Both the position numbers and the translations under genes were made by a program. Positions 1 through 7,074 of a DNA stretch of 21,193 nucleotides are shown here, in pieces. The notes beneath the pieces are model-generated. The model was not told where the DNA came from, ran no database searches, and saw only the letters and a list, made by a program, of their open reading frames with translations. This DNA comes from JBGTBQ01 sp041749275. Its GTDB lineage: Bacteria; Acidobacteriota; Blastocatellia; Pyrinomonadales; Pyrinomonadaceae. The DNA lies in assembly GCA_041749275.1 (NCBI GenBank), contig JBGTBQ010000132.1, positions 1 through 21,193 on the forward strand, given 5' to 3'. Positions within the stretch are counted from its first letter, which is position 1, and the number at the start of each line of letters is the position of its first letter.

Positions 1-2
1 AA

Positions 3-122
3 CGAGCTTTCAATGAACATCTGCTCGATCTGGTTATTTCCAAGTTAGCTTTGGAGCCGACGTTGATAAAAAATCACCCCCAGTATGACTATCTCAGAAC
101 TTACGGCGCAATCGCCGCATGA
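3..122 (+). CDS. C-terminal end of an unidentified protein (5' truncated)
   Basis: An open frame enters from the left edge and runs 39 codons to a TGA at 120-122. The peptide (RAFNEHLLDLV..., ending YLRTYGAIAA) has ordinary protein composition, while the other two plus frames stop within the first 50 bases. I do not recognise the family. It could be the tail of a gene lying mostly outside the window, or a chance frame. No terminator hairpin follows before the next gene, and I see no convincing promoter in 123-269. Confidence 0.4.
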   Translation, partial: RAFNEHLLDLVISKLALEPTLIKNHPQYDYLRTYGAIAA

Positions 123-269
123 TTCTGTCTGAACCATTGAAATGCAACTTTGATAATAGTTGCGCTCCCAAGTTGAATCCAAGGGGTGTTTATGGCATCC
201 GAGTTGCCGACAAGAAACAGCAAAGAGGAAACCGTTTGATTTCGTTGCACGAAGAAGAGGAAAAAAGCC

Positions 270-803
270 ATGACTAAGTTCTTTTATGCCGTTCTATTTT
301 CACTCGTTTTGTTTTCTGGGATGAGCACGGAGGCTGTGGCGCGACAGGACAGCAGTGACAAAAGTACCGCGGAAAAAGTGACCGATAAGGCTAAAGATGT
401 TGGGCAGGGGGTAGCGGATAAAGCGGGCGATGTGAAGGACAAGACTGTCTCCGGCGCAAAAAAGGTTGGCAGTGTGAGTGCGGATAAAGCTGAAGATGTC
501 GGAGATAAGACTGCCTCTGGCGCAAAGAAGGTCGGGAAGACGACAGTTAAGACGACGAAAAAAGTCGGCGCCGAGGCCGCGGACAAAGCAGAGGACGTGG
601 GCGATAAGGCAAAGAGTATAGGCGGAGAGGTGGTTGACACGGCAGGGGACGTGGGAGACAAGACGGTTTCAGGCGCCAAGAAAGTCGGCGAAGTGACGGC
701 GGATAAAGCGGGCGATGCCAAAGATGCTTCGGTCAAGGGAGCGAAGAAAACAGGGAACTGGTTTAGCCGTGGGTTTAAAAAGATCGGCAGCATCTTCAAT
801 TAA
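270..803 (+). CDS. Exported LEA-like repeat protein (signal peptide)
   Basis: The protein has 177 aa. Residues 1-24 form a signal peptide (charged MTK, hydrophobic core, cleavage after EAVA), so the product is exported. Residues about 30-162 are low-complexity, Lys/Ala/Asp/Val/Gly-rich repeats with recurring units such as DKAEDVGDKTASGAKKVG and DKTVSGAKKVG. This resembles late-embryogenesis-abundant (LEA group 3/4) and related amphipathic-helix stress proteins. The C-terminus (NWFSRGFKKIGSIFN) is an amphipathic basic segment that could touch a membrane. The start is supported by AGAGGA upstream of ATG 270. The next gene begins 54 bases later and carries the same repeat, so the two look like a co-transcribed, duplicated pair. 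A role in desiccation or envelope stress is inference from composition only. Confidence 0.8.
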   Translation: MTKFFYAVLFSLVLFSGMSTEAVARQDSSDKSTAEKVTDKAKDVGQGVADKAGDVKDKTVSGAKKVGSVSADKAEDVGDKTASGAKKVGKTTVKTTKKVGAEAADKAEDVGDKAKSIGGEVVDTAGDVGDKTVSGAKKVGEVTADKAGDAKDASVKGAKKTGNWFSRGFKKIGSIFN

Positions 804-857
804 GGTGCTCCGAACCAAACGGCGCGCGGCATAAAAATCAACGGAGGTACATCAAAA

Positions 858-1508
858 GTGCAGCAAAGATTTTCGGCGACGATAATTGCCCTCACGCTGG
901 CCGTCATGGCAACGGCGTGTAGCGGCGACACGGATAACACAGCCGCGACAAACTCAAACGCGAACATGAGCACGGCGACGACGGCGGGCGGGGTTCGAAC
1001 CCTGCCGGACAACTCAGAGGTTAGGACTGAGACCGTCGGCGGCGTCACAACCGAGACGCGCACCTTCAAAGGCTCGGACGGCAAGGTGGAGAAGGTCGTC
1101 GTCACCACGCGGGATGGCAAGCGGACGGCGCGGGTTTATTATCGTGACAACACAGTCCGGGAACTTCCCGACAACGCAGTGGAGAGCGCGCTGGTCGAAA
1201 CCGCGGATAAACTTGAAGACGTGGGCGGCAAGATCGTTGACGTGAGCAAGGATATCGGCGCGGAAGTCGGCGACAAAGCGGAAGACGTGGCCGGGAAGAC
1301 GGTTGACGGCGTTAAGGAAGTCGGCGATAAGGCGGAGGATGTGGGTGATAAAGCCGCGTCTGGAGCTAAAAAGGTCGGCAGCGTCACTGCTGACAAGGCC
1401 GAAGACGTAGGCCATAAGACGGCTTCGGGCGCGAAGAAAGTCGGCAAGGAGACCGTCAAAGGTGCGAAGAAAGTCGGTGGAGCCATAAAAGACGCCGTGA
1501 CTCCCTAA
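858..1508 (+). CDS. Predicted lipoprotein with LEA-like repeats
   Basis: The protein has 216 aa and starts with GTG, supported by GGAGG at 843-847. The N-terminus is a lipoprotein signal (hydrophobic stretch ending MATAC, lipidated Cys21), followed by a Thr/Asn/Ala-rich linker (22-45). A Thr/Val/Lys-rich segment (about 46-105, with TTRDGKRTARVYYRDNTVRE) resembles small beta-rich repeats. The C-terminal half (about 113-212) carries the DKAEDVGDKAASGAKKVG type repeat also found in the preceding gene. It is therefore probably a membrane-tethered partner of the soluble exported protein upstream. No enzyme motif is visible. The transcript probably ends at the hairpin 1533-1571. Confidence 0.8.
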   Translation: MQQRFSATIIALTLAVMATACSGDTDNTAATNSNANMSTATTAGGVRTLPDNSEVRTETVGGVTTETRTFKGSDGKVEKVVVTTRDGKRTARVYYRDNTVRELPDNAVESALVETADKLEDVGGKIVDVSKDIGAEVGDKAEDVAGKTVDGVKEVGDKAEDVGDKAASGAKKVGSVTADKAEDVGHKTASGAKKVGKETVKGAKKVGGAIKDAVTP

Positions 1509-1532
1509 TGAAATTTCCAGAACGGTGACAGT

Positions 1533-1571
1533 AAAGAGGGATGGCAGTAGTCGCTACTGCCATCCCTCTTT
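1533..1571 (+). terminator. Intrinsic terminator after the LEA-like pair
   Basis: A perfect 18-bp inverted repeat (arms 1533-1550 and 1554-1571, loop TCG) is followed by TTTT at 1569-1572. It lies 25 bases after the stop at 1508. The left arm begins with AAAG, so the structure has only a weak T-run in the other orientation. Confidence 0.85.
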
Positions 1572-1678
1572 TCATCATAGCGCGCCCACATTGTTCGACC
1601 TACACCAACACCGCGGAGACGGACTTCCACGCATTCAACCACAGTAGAGGCTACGCAGGGTGTGGCGAGTGATTTCGG

Positions 1679-1687
1679 TGATATACT
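1679..1687 (+). promoter_or_regulatory. Candidate extended -10 promoter
   Basis: TG-A-TATACT matches the extended -10 consensus (TGnTATAAT with one mismatch). No good -35 is seen at 17 bp, which extended -10 promoters tolerate. Transcription would start near 1694, giving a leader of about 65 bases containing two inverted repeats ahead of the small gene at 1759. Prediction by eye only. Confidence 0.35.
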
Positions 1688-1695
1688 GGCGCCAC

Positions 1696-1731
1696 GCCGG
1701 CACGGAAGCCGGCGAGCCATGCGATTCGCAT
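1696..1731 (+). repeat. Two adjacent small inverted repeats in a leader
   Basis: GCCGGC at 1696-1701 pairs with GCCGGC at 1708-1713 (6-base loop). Immediately after lies the 13-bp palindrome ATGCGATTCGCAT (1719-1731). Both sit between the candidate extended -10 and the AAGGAG at 1741-1746. They could be a protein-binding site or leader RNA structure; function unknown. Confidence 0.4.
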
Positions 1732-1758
1732 CACCAAACGAAGGAGCGTTTACCGGCT

Positions 1759-2055
1759 GTGACTGAAACGATGAACTGGACGGTAATCTGTCCTTGCTGC
1801 GAGGCGACGCTCTTGGTTGACGCGAAGACGGGCGCCATCATCTCGCATCAGGAAAAGGCAAAACCGCTCGCCTCTTTCGAGGAGATGGCTAAGGAGATGG
1901 AGCGCAAGAAGCAGACGCGTGAACAGGTGTTCGCGCAGGAACTCGGCTCTGTCAAAGACCGCGAGCGCATCCTCGAAGAGAAGTTCCGCGAAGCAATGAA
2001 GCGGGCGGAGAAGGATAAGGATAAACCTTATATCAACCCGCTCGATGTTGATTGA
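1759..2055 (+). CDS. Small CPCC / coiled-coil protein of unknown function
   Basis: The protein has 98 aa from GTG 1759, chosen because AAGGAG lies at 1741-1746 (12-base spacing); ATG 1771 is the alternative, and a longer frame back to 1660 would overlap the promoter-like region. The N-terminus reads NWTVICPCCEATLLVD, with Cys11, Cys13 and Cys14 in a beta-hairpin-like context, resembling half of a zinc-binding knuckle. From about residue 38 on it is highly charged (Glu/Lys/Arg) and probably one long coiled coil, ending with NPLDVD. Similar small proteins occur in acidobacterial genomes as uncharacterised ORFs (recollection, not a search result). It has no operon partner downstream, because the next gene is on the other strand. 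Confidence 0.65.
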   Translation: MTETMNWTVICPCCEATLLVDAKTGAIISHQEKAKPLASFEEMAKEMERKKQTREQVFAQELGSVKDRERILEEKFREAMKRAEKDKDKPYINPLDVD

Positions 2056-2074
2056 GTACGGCCTGTAAGAGTCT

Positions 2075-2278
2075 TCAGCGGTCTGTGGTAGATATCACGC
2101 GTGGCGTCGGGGAAGGTGTCACCTCGGTTTGTGGGGCGCGTTCAATCTTCTCCTCCGAACCAGAACAATATCCAACCAAAGCAAGGATCAGTGCCGCGCC
2201 GGCAATGAGCGTTCCCGGAGGCGCGAACGCTAAGAATGCGGCTAGTAGAGTCGCGGCGATCTTCGTGGGGCGTTTCAT
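2075..2278 (-). CDS. Small membrane protein with Pro/Thr-rich tail
   Basis: The protein has 67 aa, starting at the ATG complementary to 2276-2278 (MKRPTK). A basic N-terminus is followed by two short hydrophobic stretches (about residues 7-20 and 22-36, ending ALVGYC) and then a polar Glu/Thr/Pro tail of about 30 residues. This gives one hairpin or one long membrane anchor with a soluble tail. The ribosome-binding site is weak. A plus-strand frame (2052-2366) covers the same bases but has poor protein composition. I do not recognise a family. It faces away from the large membrane protein at 2363. Confidence 0.5.
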   Translation of the reverse strand: MKRPTKIAATLLAAFLAFAPPGTLIAGAALILALVGYCSGSEEKIERAPQTEVTPSPTPRVISTTDR

Positions 2279-2362
2279 CTTGAGTGGCCTAAAGTCCTCC
2301 GTCACTAATGCTTTGGCCCGCGAATTTGACACGGGGCAGCGTGAGTCTCGCGGCATGAAACA

Positions 2363-4105
2363 ATGAAGGCGCAGCATAAGTTAGCACGAACCCTACTCTT
2401 CTGTGCATTTTTCCTACCAGCCAGCTACCTTGTTTTTTTGATTCAAAGATACGGCGTAGATATCCCGTTTCTGGAGCAGTGGAACGTCGCGGTTTTCTTT
2501 GAGCAACTATCGCAAGGGTCGCTCGCGCCCGCCGACCTGTTCGCGCAGCAGAACGAGTACAGACAGTTTTTCCCGCACGTCCTCATCGTCGTGTTGGGTT
2601 GGTTGACGAACTGGAACGTGAAGTACGAGCTGTTCATCATCTTTCTGTTCGCCTGCATCATCTCTCTAAGCATTTACCGACTCGGCGGGCTGACGTTGCA
2701 CGGAGTCAGCCGCGTGCGAAGAGTGGCGGTTTTCTTCCTCTCGAACTTGCTGATTTTCTCGCCCATGCAGTACGAGAACTGGCTGTACGGAATCCAAATC
2801 GTCTACCTGATGCCAATTGCCTGCATCGTCGTCGGCGTGCTCGTCGCATATACCGGGGCAAGTGCGAAAGTGAAATTCCTGATCTGTGCGTGTCTCTCGG
2901 TCATTAGTTCTTTCTCTGCCCCCAACGGTTTGTTGAGTTGGGTGGTGCTGCTCCCTCCGCTCCTGCTGACTGCGCCGCGGCCCGATGCGACGGAACGAAA
3001 GTGGCTGGTGATAGGGTGGACAACCTGCATGGCGTTAAGTGTGGCGGTCTACTTCTACGGCTATCAAGCGCCGCCCTCTCATCCGACCTCGACCGAAACT
3101 TTCCAGCACCCGCTCCGCATGGTGCTCTACTTTTTTTCCTTCCTCGGTACGCCGCTCTGGGCGGGGACGCTGTGGGTGACGGCAGGCGCGGGAGTGTTGT
3201 TGACGTTTGTCTATGGACTGGTCTGTTTCTGGCTGTGGAAGAATAGAAGTGACCGCGCTCTCATCGTTCGTTCAGCCGGCTGGCTGATGTTGGGAGCGTT
3301 CTCGTTGTTGACCGGCGTGCTGGTCACTTACGGCAGGAGTGGATTCGGACTGCGAGAATCCGAGACGGCGAGGTATATTGCCTTCTCGCTCTATCTGGCG
3401 GTCGCCGTCGCGCACTTGGCGCCGCTTATTTCTTTCAGATCAAAAGATCAAGCAGACCGCTTACCGTTCGGGAAACTGGCGTCTCGTCTGGCCGTGGTGG
3501 GGTTGATGCTCGCGTTAGCGGCGCAGGCGCGGCTTTATCCCATTGGGACGCTGGCGATGATGTCCAAGTGGATCGAGCATAAGCATGAGAAGGCATGTCT
3601 CCTCTTCGTCAACGTCCTGCATGGAGACTGCCTGTCCGAGCGCGCGTTGTCGCCAGACATCTTGAAACATCGAGCGAACGCGCTTAACAAGATGGGATAC
3701 CTGCGACCGGGATTGATGACAGGTGACAGTCTTCAAGACATTGAGGGAGTGCAGGGCGAGGCGGGAGCGTTCGAGGAGTTGGTGGATGAGGGAGACGGCT
3801 CATTTAGCGCCGTGGGTTGGGCGCGTTTGCCGGGGAGCGAGACGCCAGCCGATGCCGTTCTTCTGGCATCTGAAAAATCAGATGGCGACCCGGTCGTTTT
3901 TCGTCTGAGCGAGGCGAACGCCTGGAAGGATTATTCGGTGATGCGTTTGAAAGAATTAGTCTCTCCTGATCTTCGATGGCGGGCGAGATTCTCAACCGCG
4001 GACTTGCCGGGCGACCCGCTCACCATCACGGCTTGGTCATTCGACGCCGAGACGGGCAAGGCTTACCGGCTGGGCAGGCCACGCCTCATCCGCCGGCCCG
4101 AATAA
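2363..4105 (+). CDS. Polytopic membrane protein, GT-C-like topology
   Basis: The protein has 580 aa with roughly ten hydrophobic segments (first at 10-27, then about 73-105, 120-133, 145-165, 172-204, 214-232, 253-290, 303-323, 337-356, 372-388). A large extracytoplasmic loop after helix 1 carries DIPFLEQW (33-40) and NEYRQFFP (64-71). Later motifs are YENWLYGIQ (137-145) and YGRSGFG...ARY (323-338). From about 440 to the end it is soluble and looks like a beta-rich domain. The loop with acidic residues after helix 1 is reminiscent of lipid-linked-sugar GT-C glycosyltransferases, but no family assignment is certain. The downstream glycosyltransferase starts 20 bases after the stop, so both probably act in the same envelope-glycan process. 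The start ATG has no clear Shine-Dalgarno. Confidence 0.8.
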   Translation: MKAQHKLARTLLFCAFFLPASYLVFLIQRYGVDIPFLEQWNVAVFFEQLSQGSLAPADLFAQQNEYRQFFPHVLIVVLGWLTNWNVKYELFIIFLFACIISLSIYRLGGLTLHGVSRVRRVAVFFLSNLLIFSPMQYENWLYGIQIVYLMPIACIVVGVLVAYTGASAKVKFLICACLSVISSFSAPNGLLSWVVLLPPLLLTAPRPDATERKWLVIGWTTCMALSVAVYFYGYQAPPSHPTSTETFQHPLRMVLYFFSFLGTPLWAGTLWVTAGAGVLLTFVYGLVCFWLWKNRSDRALIVRSAGWLMLGAFSLLTGVLVTYGRSGFGLRESETARYIAFSLYLAVAVAHLAPLISFRSKDQADRLPFGKLASRLAVVGLMLALAAQARLYPIGTLAMMSKWIEHKHEKACLLFVNVLHGDCLSERALSPDILKHRANALNKMGYLRPGLMTGDSLQDIEGVQGEAGAFEELVDEGDGSFSAVGWARLPGSETPADAVLLASEKSDGDPVVFRLSEANAWKDYSVMRLKELVSPDLRWRARFSTADLPGDPLTITAWSFDAETGKAYRLGRPRLIRRPE

Positions 4106-4125
4106 CCATTGCGGAACCAATCGTC

Positions 4126-4899
4126 ATGCCGGAACCAAGAATGAAAGAGGGCATTACAGTTTTCTTCCCCGCTTACAACGACGCAGGGACGATAACGGAA
4201 CTCGTCAAGGATGCCCTCGCGGTGCTCCCGACACTGACGGAAGACTACGAAGTTATCGTCGTCAACGACGGAAGCACGGACGAGACACCGACGCTGTTGG
4301 ACGAGCTGGCGTGCGCGGAACCTCGGCTCAGGGTGATTCATCACGAAAGCAATCGTGGGTATGGGGGCGCGCTCCGCACGGGTTTCGCCGCCGCGGATAA
4401 GGATTTGATTTTTTACACAGACGGAGACGGGCAGTACGACGTGCGAGAGATGGTGACACTCAGCCCCCTGATGACCGGCGAGGTTGACATCGTCAACGGG
4501 TATAAGATAAAACGCGCGGACAGACTTAACAGGAAGGTTTTGGGCGCCGTCTACAACAGGCTGGCTCGTCTCCTTTTCCGGCTTCCAATCCGTGACGTTG
4601 ATTGTGATTTCCGGTTGATGCGACGGCGCGCCGTCCAACGGCTCGAACTTGCTGCTTCAAGCGGCGTCATCTGCGTCGAGCTGACACACAAGCTGCGCCG
4701 CGCGGGTTGCGTCTTCACCGAAGCGCCGGTGAATCATTACGAGAGGCGGCACGGTCGCTCGCAGTTCTTCACGCTGGGTCGAGTGGCACACACGGCGCGC
4801 GATTTCTTCGCGCTCTGGATCAATCTCGTCGTGCTTCGCCGCGGCGCGGTACGCGATGCGCGGTTGGCTGGTAGTCCAGCAGCGGGCAAGAAAGAATAA
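4126..4899 (+). CDS. Family 2 glycosyltransferase (polyprenyl-P-sugar synthase-like)
   Basis: The protein has 257 aa with a GT-A fold: FFPAYNDAGTI (13-23), nucleotide-binding NDGSTDE (47-53), the metal-binding acidic motif DGDGQYD (99-105) and DVDCDFRLMRR (157-167), typical of the DPM1/ArnC-like branch of GT2. No trailing membrane helices are evident, so it is probably cytosolic or peripheral. It would transfer a sugar from a nucleotide donor to a polyprenyl phosphate or similar lipid; the sugar is unknown. Start: ATG 4126 lies 20 bases after the preceding stop; ATG 4141 is equally possible, and neither has a strong ribosome-binding site. The frame stays open upstream to 3976 but that would overlap the membrane protein. 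Together with its neighbours it suggests surface polysaccharide or glycolipid synthesis. Confidence 0.85.
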   Translation: MPEPRMKEGITVFFPAYNDAGTITELVKDALAVLPTLTEDYEVIVVNDGSTDETPTLLDELACAEPRLRVIHHESNRGYGGALRTGFAAADKDLIFYTDGDGQYDVREMVTLSPLMTGEVDIVNGYKIKRADRLNRKVLGAVYNRLARLLFRLPIRDVDCDFRLMRRRAVQRLELAASSGVICVELTHKLRRAGCVFTEAPVNHYERRHGRSQFFTLGRVAHTARDFFALWINLVVLRRGAVRDARLAGSPAAGKKE

Positions 4900-4987
4900 T
4901 AACCACCGGGCGGCTCTTCAAGTAGGTTCCAACGAATCCAGATTGCGGGAAGGCGACGGAAGCCAGCGGGCTTCACCATCAACTTTT

Positions 4988-6031
4988 ATGTTGTCGAAGA
5001 CATTAGGCGCCTACAAGGGGCGCTCCGTGCTGATTACCGGGGGACTCGGATTCATCGGTAGTAACTTGGCGCGTAAGCTCGTCGAGATGGGTGATGTCGA
5101 GGTCATCATCCTCGATGCGCTCCTGCCCGATCAGGGAGGAAACTCGCACAACATCCTCGACGTGAAAGACCGCGTCCGCCTCCACGTCGAGGACATGGGC
5201 GACGACTGGGTAATCAACCATCTGGTCGGCGGCGTGGACTACATCTTCAATCTCGCGGGCAACGTGAGCCATCTCGACTCGATGCAGCACCCGCACCGGG
5301 ATCTCGAACTCAACTGCACGGCTCAACTGACGCTGCTCGAAGCCTGCCGCAACTTCAACCCGCACGTGAAGATCGTCTTCACCAGCACCCGGCAGGTCTA
5401 TGGCAAGCCGCTTTACCTGCCGCTCGATGAGGAGCACCGCGTCGCCCCGCTCGACGTGAACGGCATCAACAAACTCGCCGCCGAGCACTACCATCTGCTC
5501 TACAACCGCGTCTACGGGACGCGCACCGTCTGCCTGCGGCTCACGAACACCTACGGCCCGCGCCAACTCCTCCGACACAACCGGCAGGGCTTCATCGGGT
5601 GGTTTGTCCGGCAAGCGATTGAAGGCGGGGTCATCGAACTGTACGGCGAGGGACGCCAGCGGCGAGATATGAATTACGTTGACGACGTGGTCGAGGCGCT
5701 CCTGCTGGCGGGCGCGAGCGAAACCGCGGAAGGCGAGGTTCTCAACCTCGGCGGCGAGGAGGCAACTTCACTCGCGGACCTCGCGCAGGAACTGGTCTCG
5801 CTCACGGGTCGGGGCACCGTGCGCTGCGTGCCGTTCCCCGTCGAGCGCCAGTTGATAGACATCGGCAACAGCTTTTCAAGCTACCGCAAGATTGAAGCGG
5901 CGCTCGGCTGGCGCCCGCGCACGAAGCTGCGCGAAGGTTTGGCCCGGACGATTGAGTTTTACGAACAGCATCGGGCGCACTACTGGAGCAGAGACGTGGA
6001 TGCGCTTTCCATCCCTCGGATGCCGACTTGA
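4988..6031 (+). CDS. NAD-dependent epimerase/dehydratase (extended SDR), Tyr-less active site
   Basis: The protein has 347 aa. A Rossmann motif ITGGLGFIGSNLA (16-28) binds NAD(P); FNLAGNVSH (87-95) and FTSTRQVYG (131-139) are the usual nucleotide-sugar epimerase/dehydratase strands. RLTNTYGPRQ and a C-terminal substrate domain follow, giving typical length. It probably converts an NDP-sugar for the adjacent glycosyltransferase. Oddity: where YxxxK is expected the sequence is N158-G-I-N-K162, so the catalytic Tyr is Asn while Lys is kept. Start: ATG 4988 is chosen because it precedes the Rossmann strand directly; the frame is open back to 4856, overlapping the glycosyltransferase. The gene ends 22 bases from a convergent methyltransferase. 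Confidence 0.85.
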   Translation: MLSKTLGAYKGRSVLITGGLGFIGSNLARKLVEMGDVEVIILDALLPDQGGNSHNILDVKDRVRLHVEDMGDDWVINHLVGGVDYIFNLAGNVSHLDSMQHPHRDLELNCTAQLTLLEACRNFNPHVKIVFTSTRQVYGKPLYLPLDEEHRVAPLDVNGINKLAAEHYHLLYNRVYGTRTVCLRLTNTYGPRQLLRHNRQGFIGWFVRQAIEGGVIELYGEGRQRRDMNYVDDVVEALLLAGASETAEGEVLNLGGEEATSLADLAQELVSLTGRGTVRCVPFPVERQLIDIGNSFSSYRKIEAALGWRPRTKLREGLARTIEFYEQHRAHYWSRDVDALSIPRMPT

Positions 6032-6053
6032 TTTGAGAAACGGGTGACCGAAT

Positions 6054-6827
6054 TTATTGAACTCGCGGCTTCTCCGCCACGCAAATCGTCGAGAGTCCGA
6101 AGGGCAGCTTCGCCCGCGTGCGCTTTAGTAAACGCGCCTCGGTGCGAAGCACGCCCGTCAGCGCACGGTTGAGCCAACTCAGGCCGCGCGGAAGCGGTTT
6201 CACATCGGAGCCACCGTCGGCGAGTCTCAGGCGTTTCAACAGCAGTCGCCGCAAAGCCGCGACGGGCAGCAACACACTGTTGGCGTAGCTGGCGCGGAGT
6301 ATCTTAAAACCCGCGCGCTCCATCTTCCCGTTCAACTCGCCGAGCGTGTAGCGGCGTTGCGTTCCGAGCGCCGCGTCGTGCCCGCTCGTCATCCAATCAT
6401 AGGCCGCGACGCGCACGAACGCGATGCCGCCGGGGCGCAGCACTCGGAACATCTCACGCATGGCGACTTCATCCGAACCCGCGCCCGGTATTTGAACCAG
6501 CACATCGAAACTCGTGACGAGGTCGAAGACGGACTCAGCGAAAGGCAGATGTGTCGCGGAAGCCTGTGTGAGTCGCTTGTGCCCGCGCGCGTGGCAGAAC
6601 TCAAGCGCCGTCCGCGACAAATCCATCCCCACGATCTTTCCGCCCGGCGCGTAACGTCCCAGCCGCGAGAGCATCCCGCCCGTCCCGCACCCGGCATCGA
6701 GCGCCGCACGGTCGTGCGCGGGCGGGCAGAAGGGATCGAGCATTGCCGTCGTCACTTCGCGCATCCCGGCGAACCACCAGAAGTCCTCTTCCAACTCGTA
6801 TAGGTATGCGTAATCTTCCGTCTGCAT
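6054..6827 (-). CDS. Class I SAM-dependent methyltransferase
   Basis: The protein has 257 aa. The N-terminal signature YELEEDFWWFAGMRE (10-24) is common in methyltransferases of polysaccharide clusters. Motif I is LDAGCGTGG (43-51), motif II GMDLSRTAL, then LPFAESVFDLVTSFDVL and FRVLRPGGIAFVR (motifs IV-V), matching the Methyltransf_11 type. The C-terminal part is basic, with a hydrophobic stretch that may contact the membrane. It is convergent with the epimerase gene and so not in its transcript, but the shared theme suggests methylation of a sugar or a lipid-linked intermediate. The substrate cannot be read from sequence. Confidence 0.85.
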   Translation of the reverse strand: MQTEDYAYLYELEEDFWWFAGMREVTTAMLDPFCPPAHDRAALDAGCGTGGMLSRLGRYAPGGKIVGMDLSRTALEFCHARGHKRLTQASATHLPFAESVFDLVTSFDVLVQIPGAGSDEVAMREMFRVLRPGGIAFVRVAAYDWMTSGHDAALGTQRRYTLGELNGKMERAGFKILRASYANSVLLPVAALRRLLLKRLRLADGGSDVKPLPRGLSWLNRALTGVLRTEARLLKRTRAKLPFGLSTICVAEKPRVQ

Positions 6828-6974
6828 GGTCGGGTTTTATCAACGTCCGGGAACGGATATTCTCCAGCCGAATGTTGCCGGACATCTTACCACCGGCCCC
6901 GCAAGCCAGACGCCCGCCGGCGAGTCAAAGTATGTGGTGAGCCTTTGCACGACCGGATGATGTGGAAAGCCACA

Positions 6975-7004
6975 TTGTCATATACCGGAGACAAGACGGA
7001 GAAT
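6975..7004 (+). promoter_or_regulatory. Candidate sigma-70 promoter for the CreD-like gene
   Basis: TTGTCA at 6975-6980 (5/6 match to the -35 consensus) and GAGAAT at 6999-7004 (4/6 to -10) are separated by 18 bases and lie 70 bases before ATG 7075. The 247-base gap 6828-7074 separates divergent genes and shows nothing else I can support. Eye-based prediction. Confidence 0.3.
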
Positions 7005-7074
7005 CGCGGCGGAACGAAAACTCGAACGCCACACCCGGCGGTTGTGCGTTAGCTATAAAGGAGCAACACGAAAC

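Noticed and set aside
284..799. 171-residue minus-strand frame opposite the first LEA-like gene
   Set aside because: It exists because the repeat codons read without stops on the opposite strand; its composition is Ser/Thr/Pro/Leu low complexity and it has no ribosome-binding site.
2052..2366. 104-residue plus-strand frame across the small membrane protein gene
   Set aside because: It begins with a TTG inside the previous stop region and its translation looks random; the opposite strand gives a normal membrane-anchored small protein.
5003..5614. 203-residue minus-strand frame opposite the epimerase
   Set aside because: Shadow of the conserved SDR gene; low-complexity Val/Glu/Asp translation and no motif.
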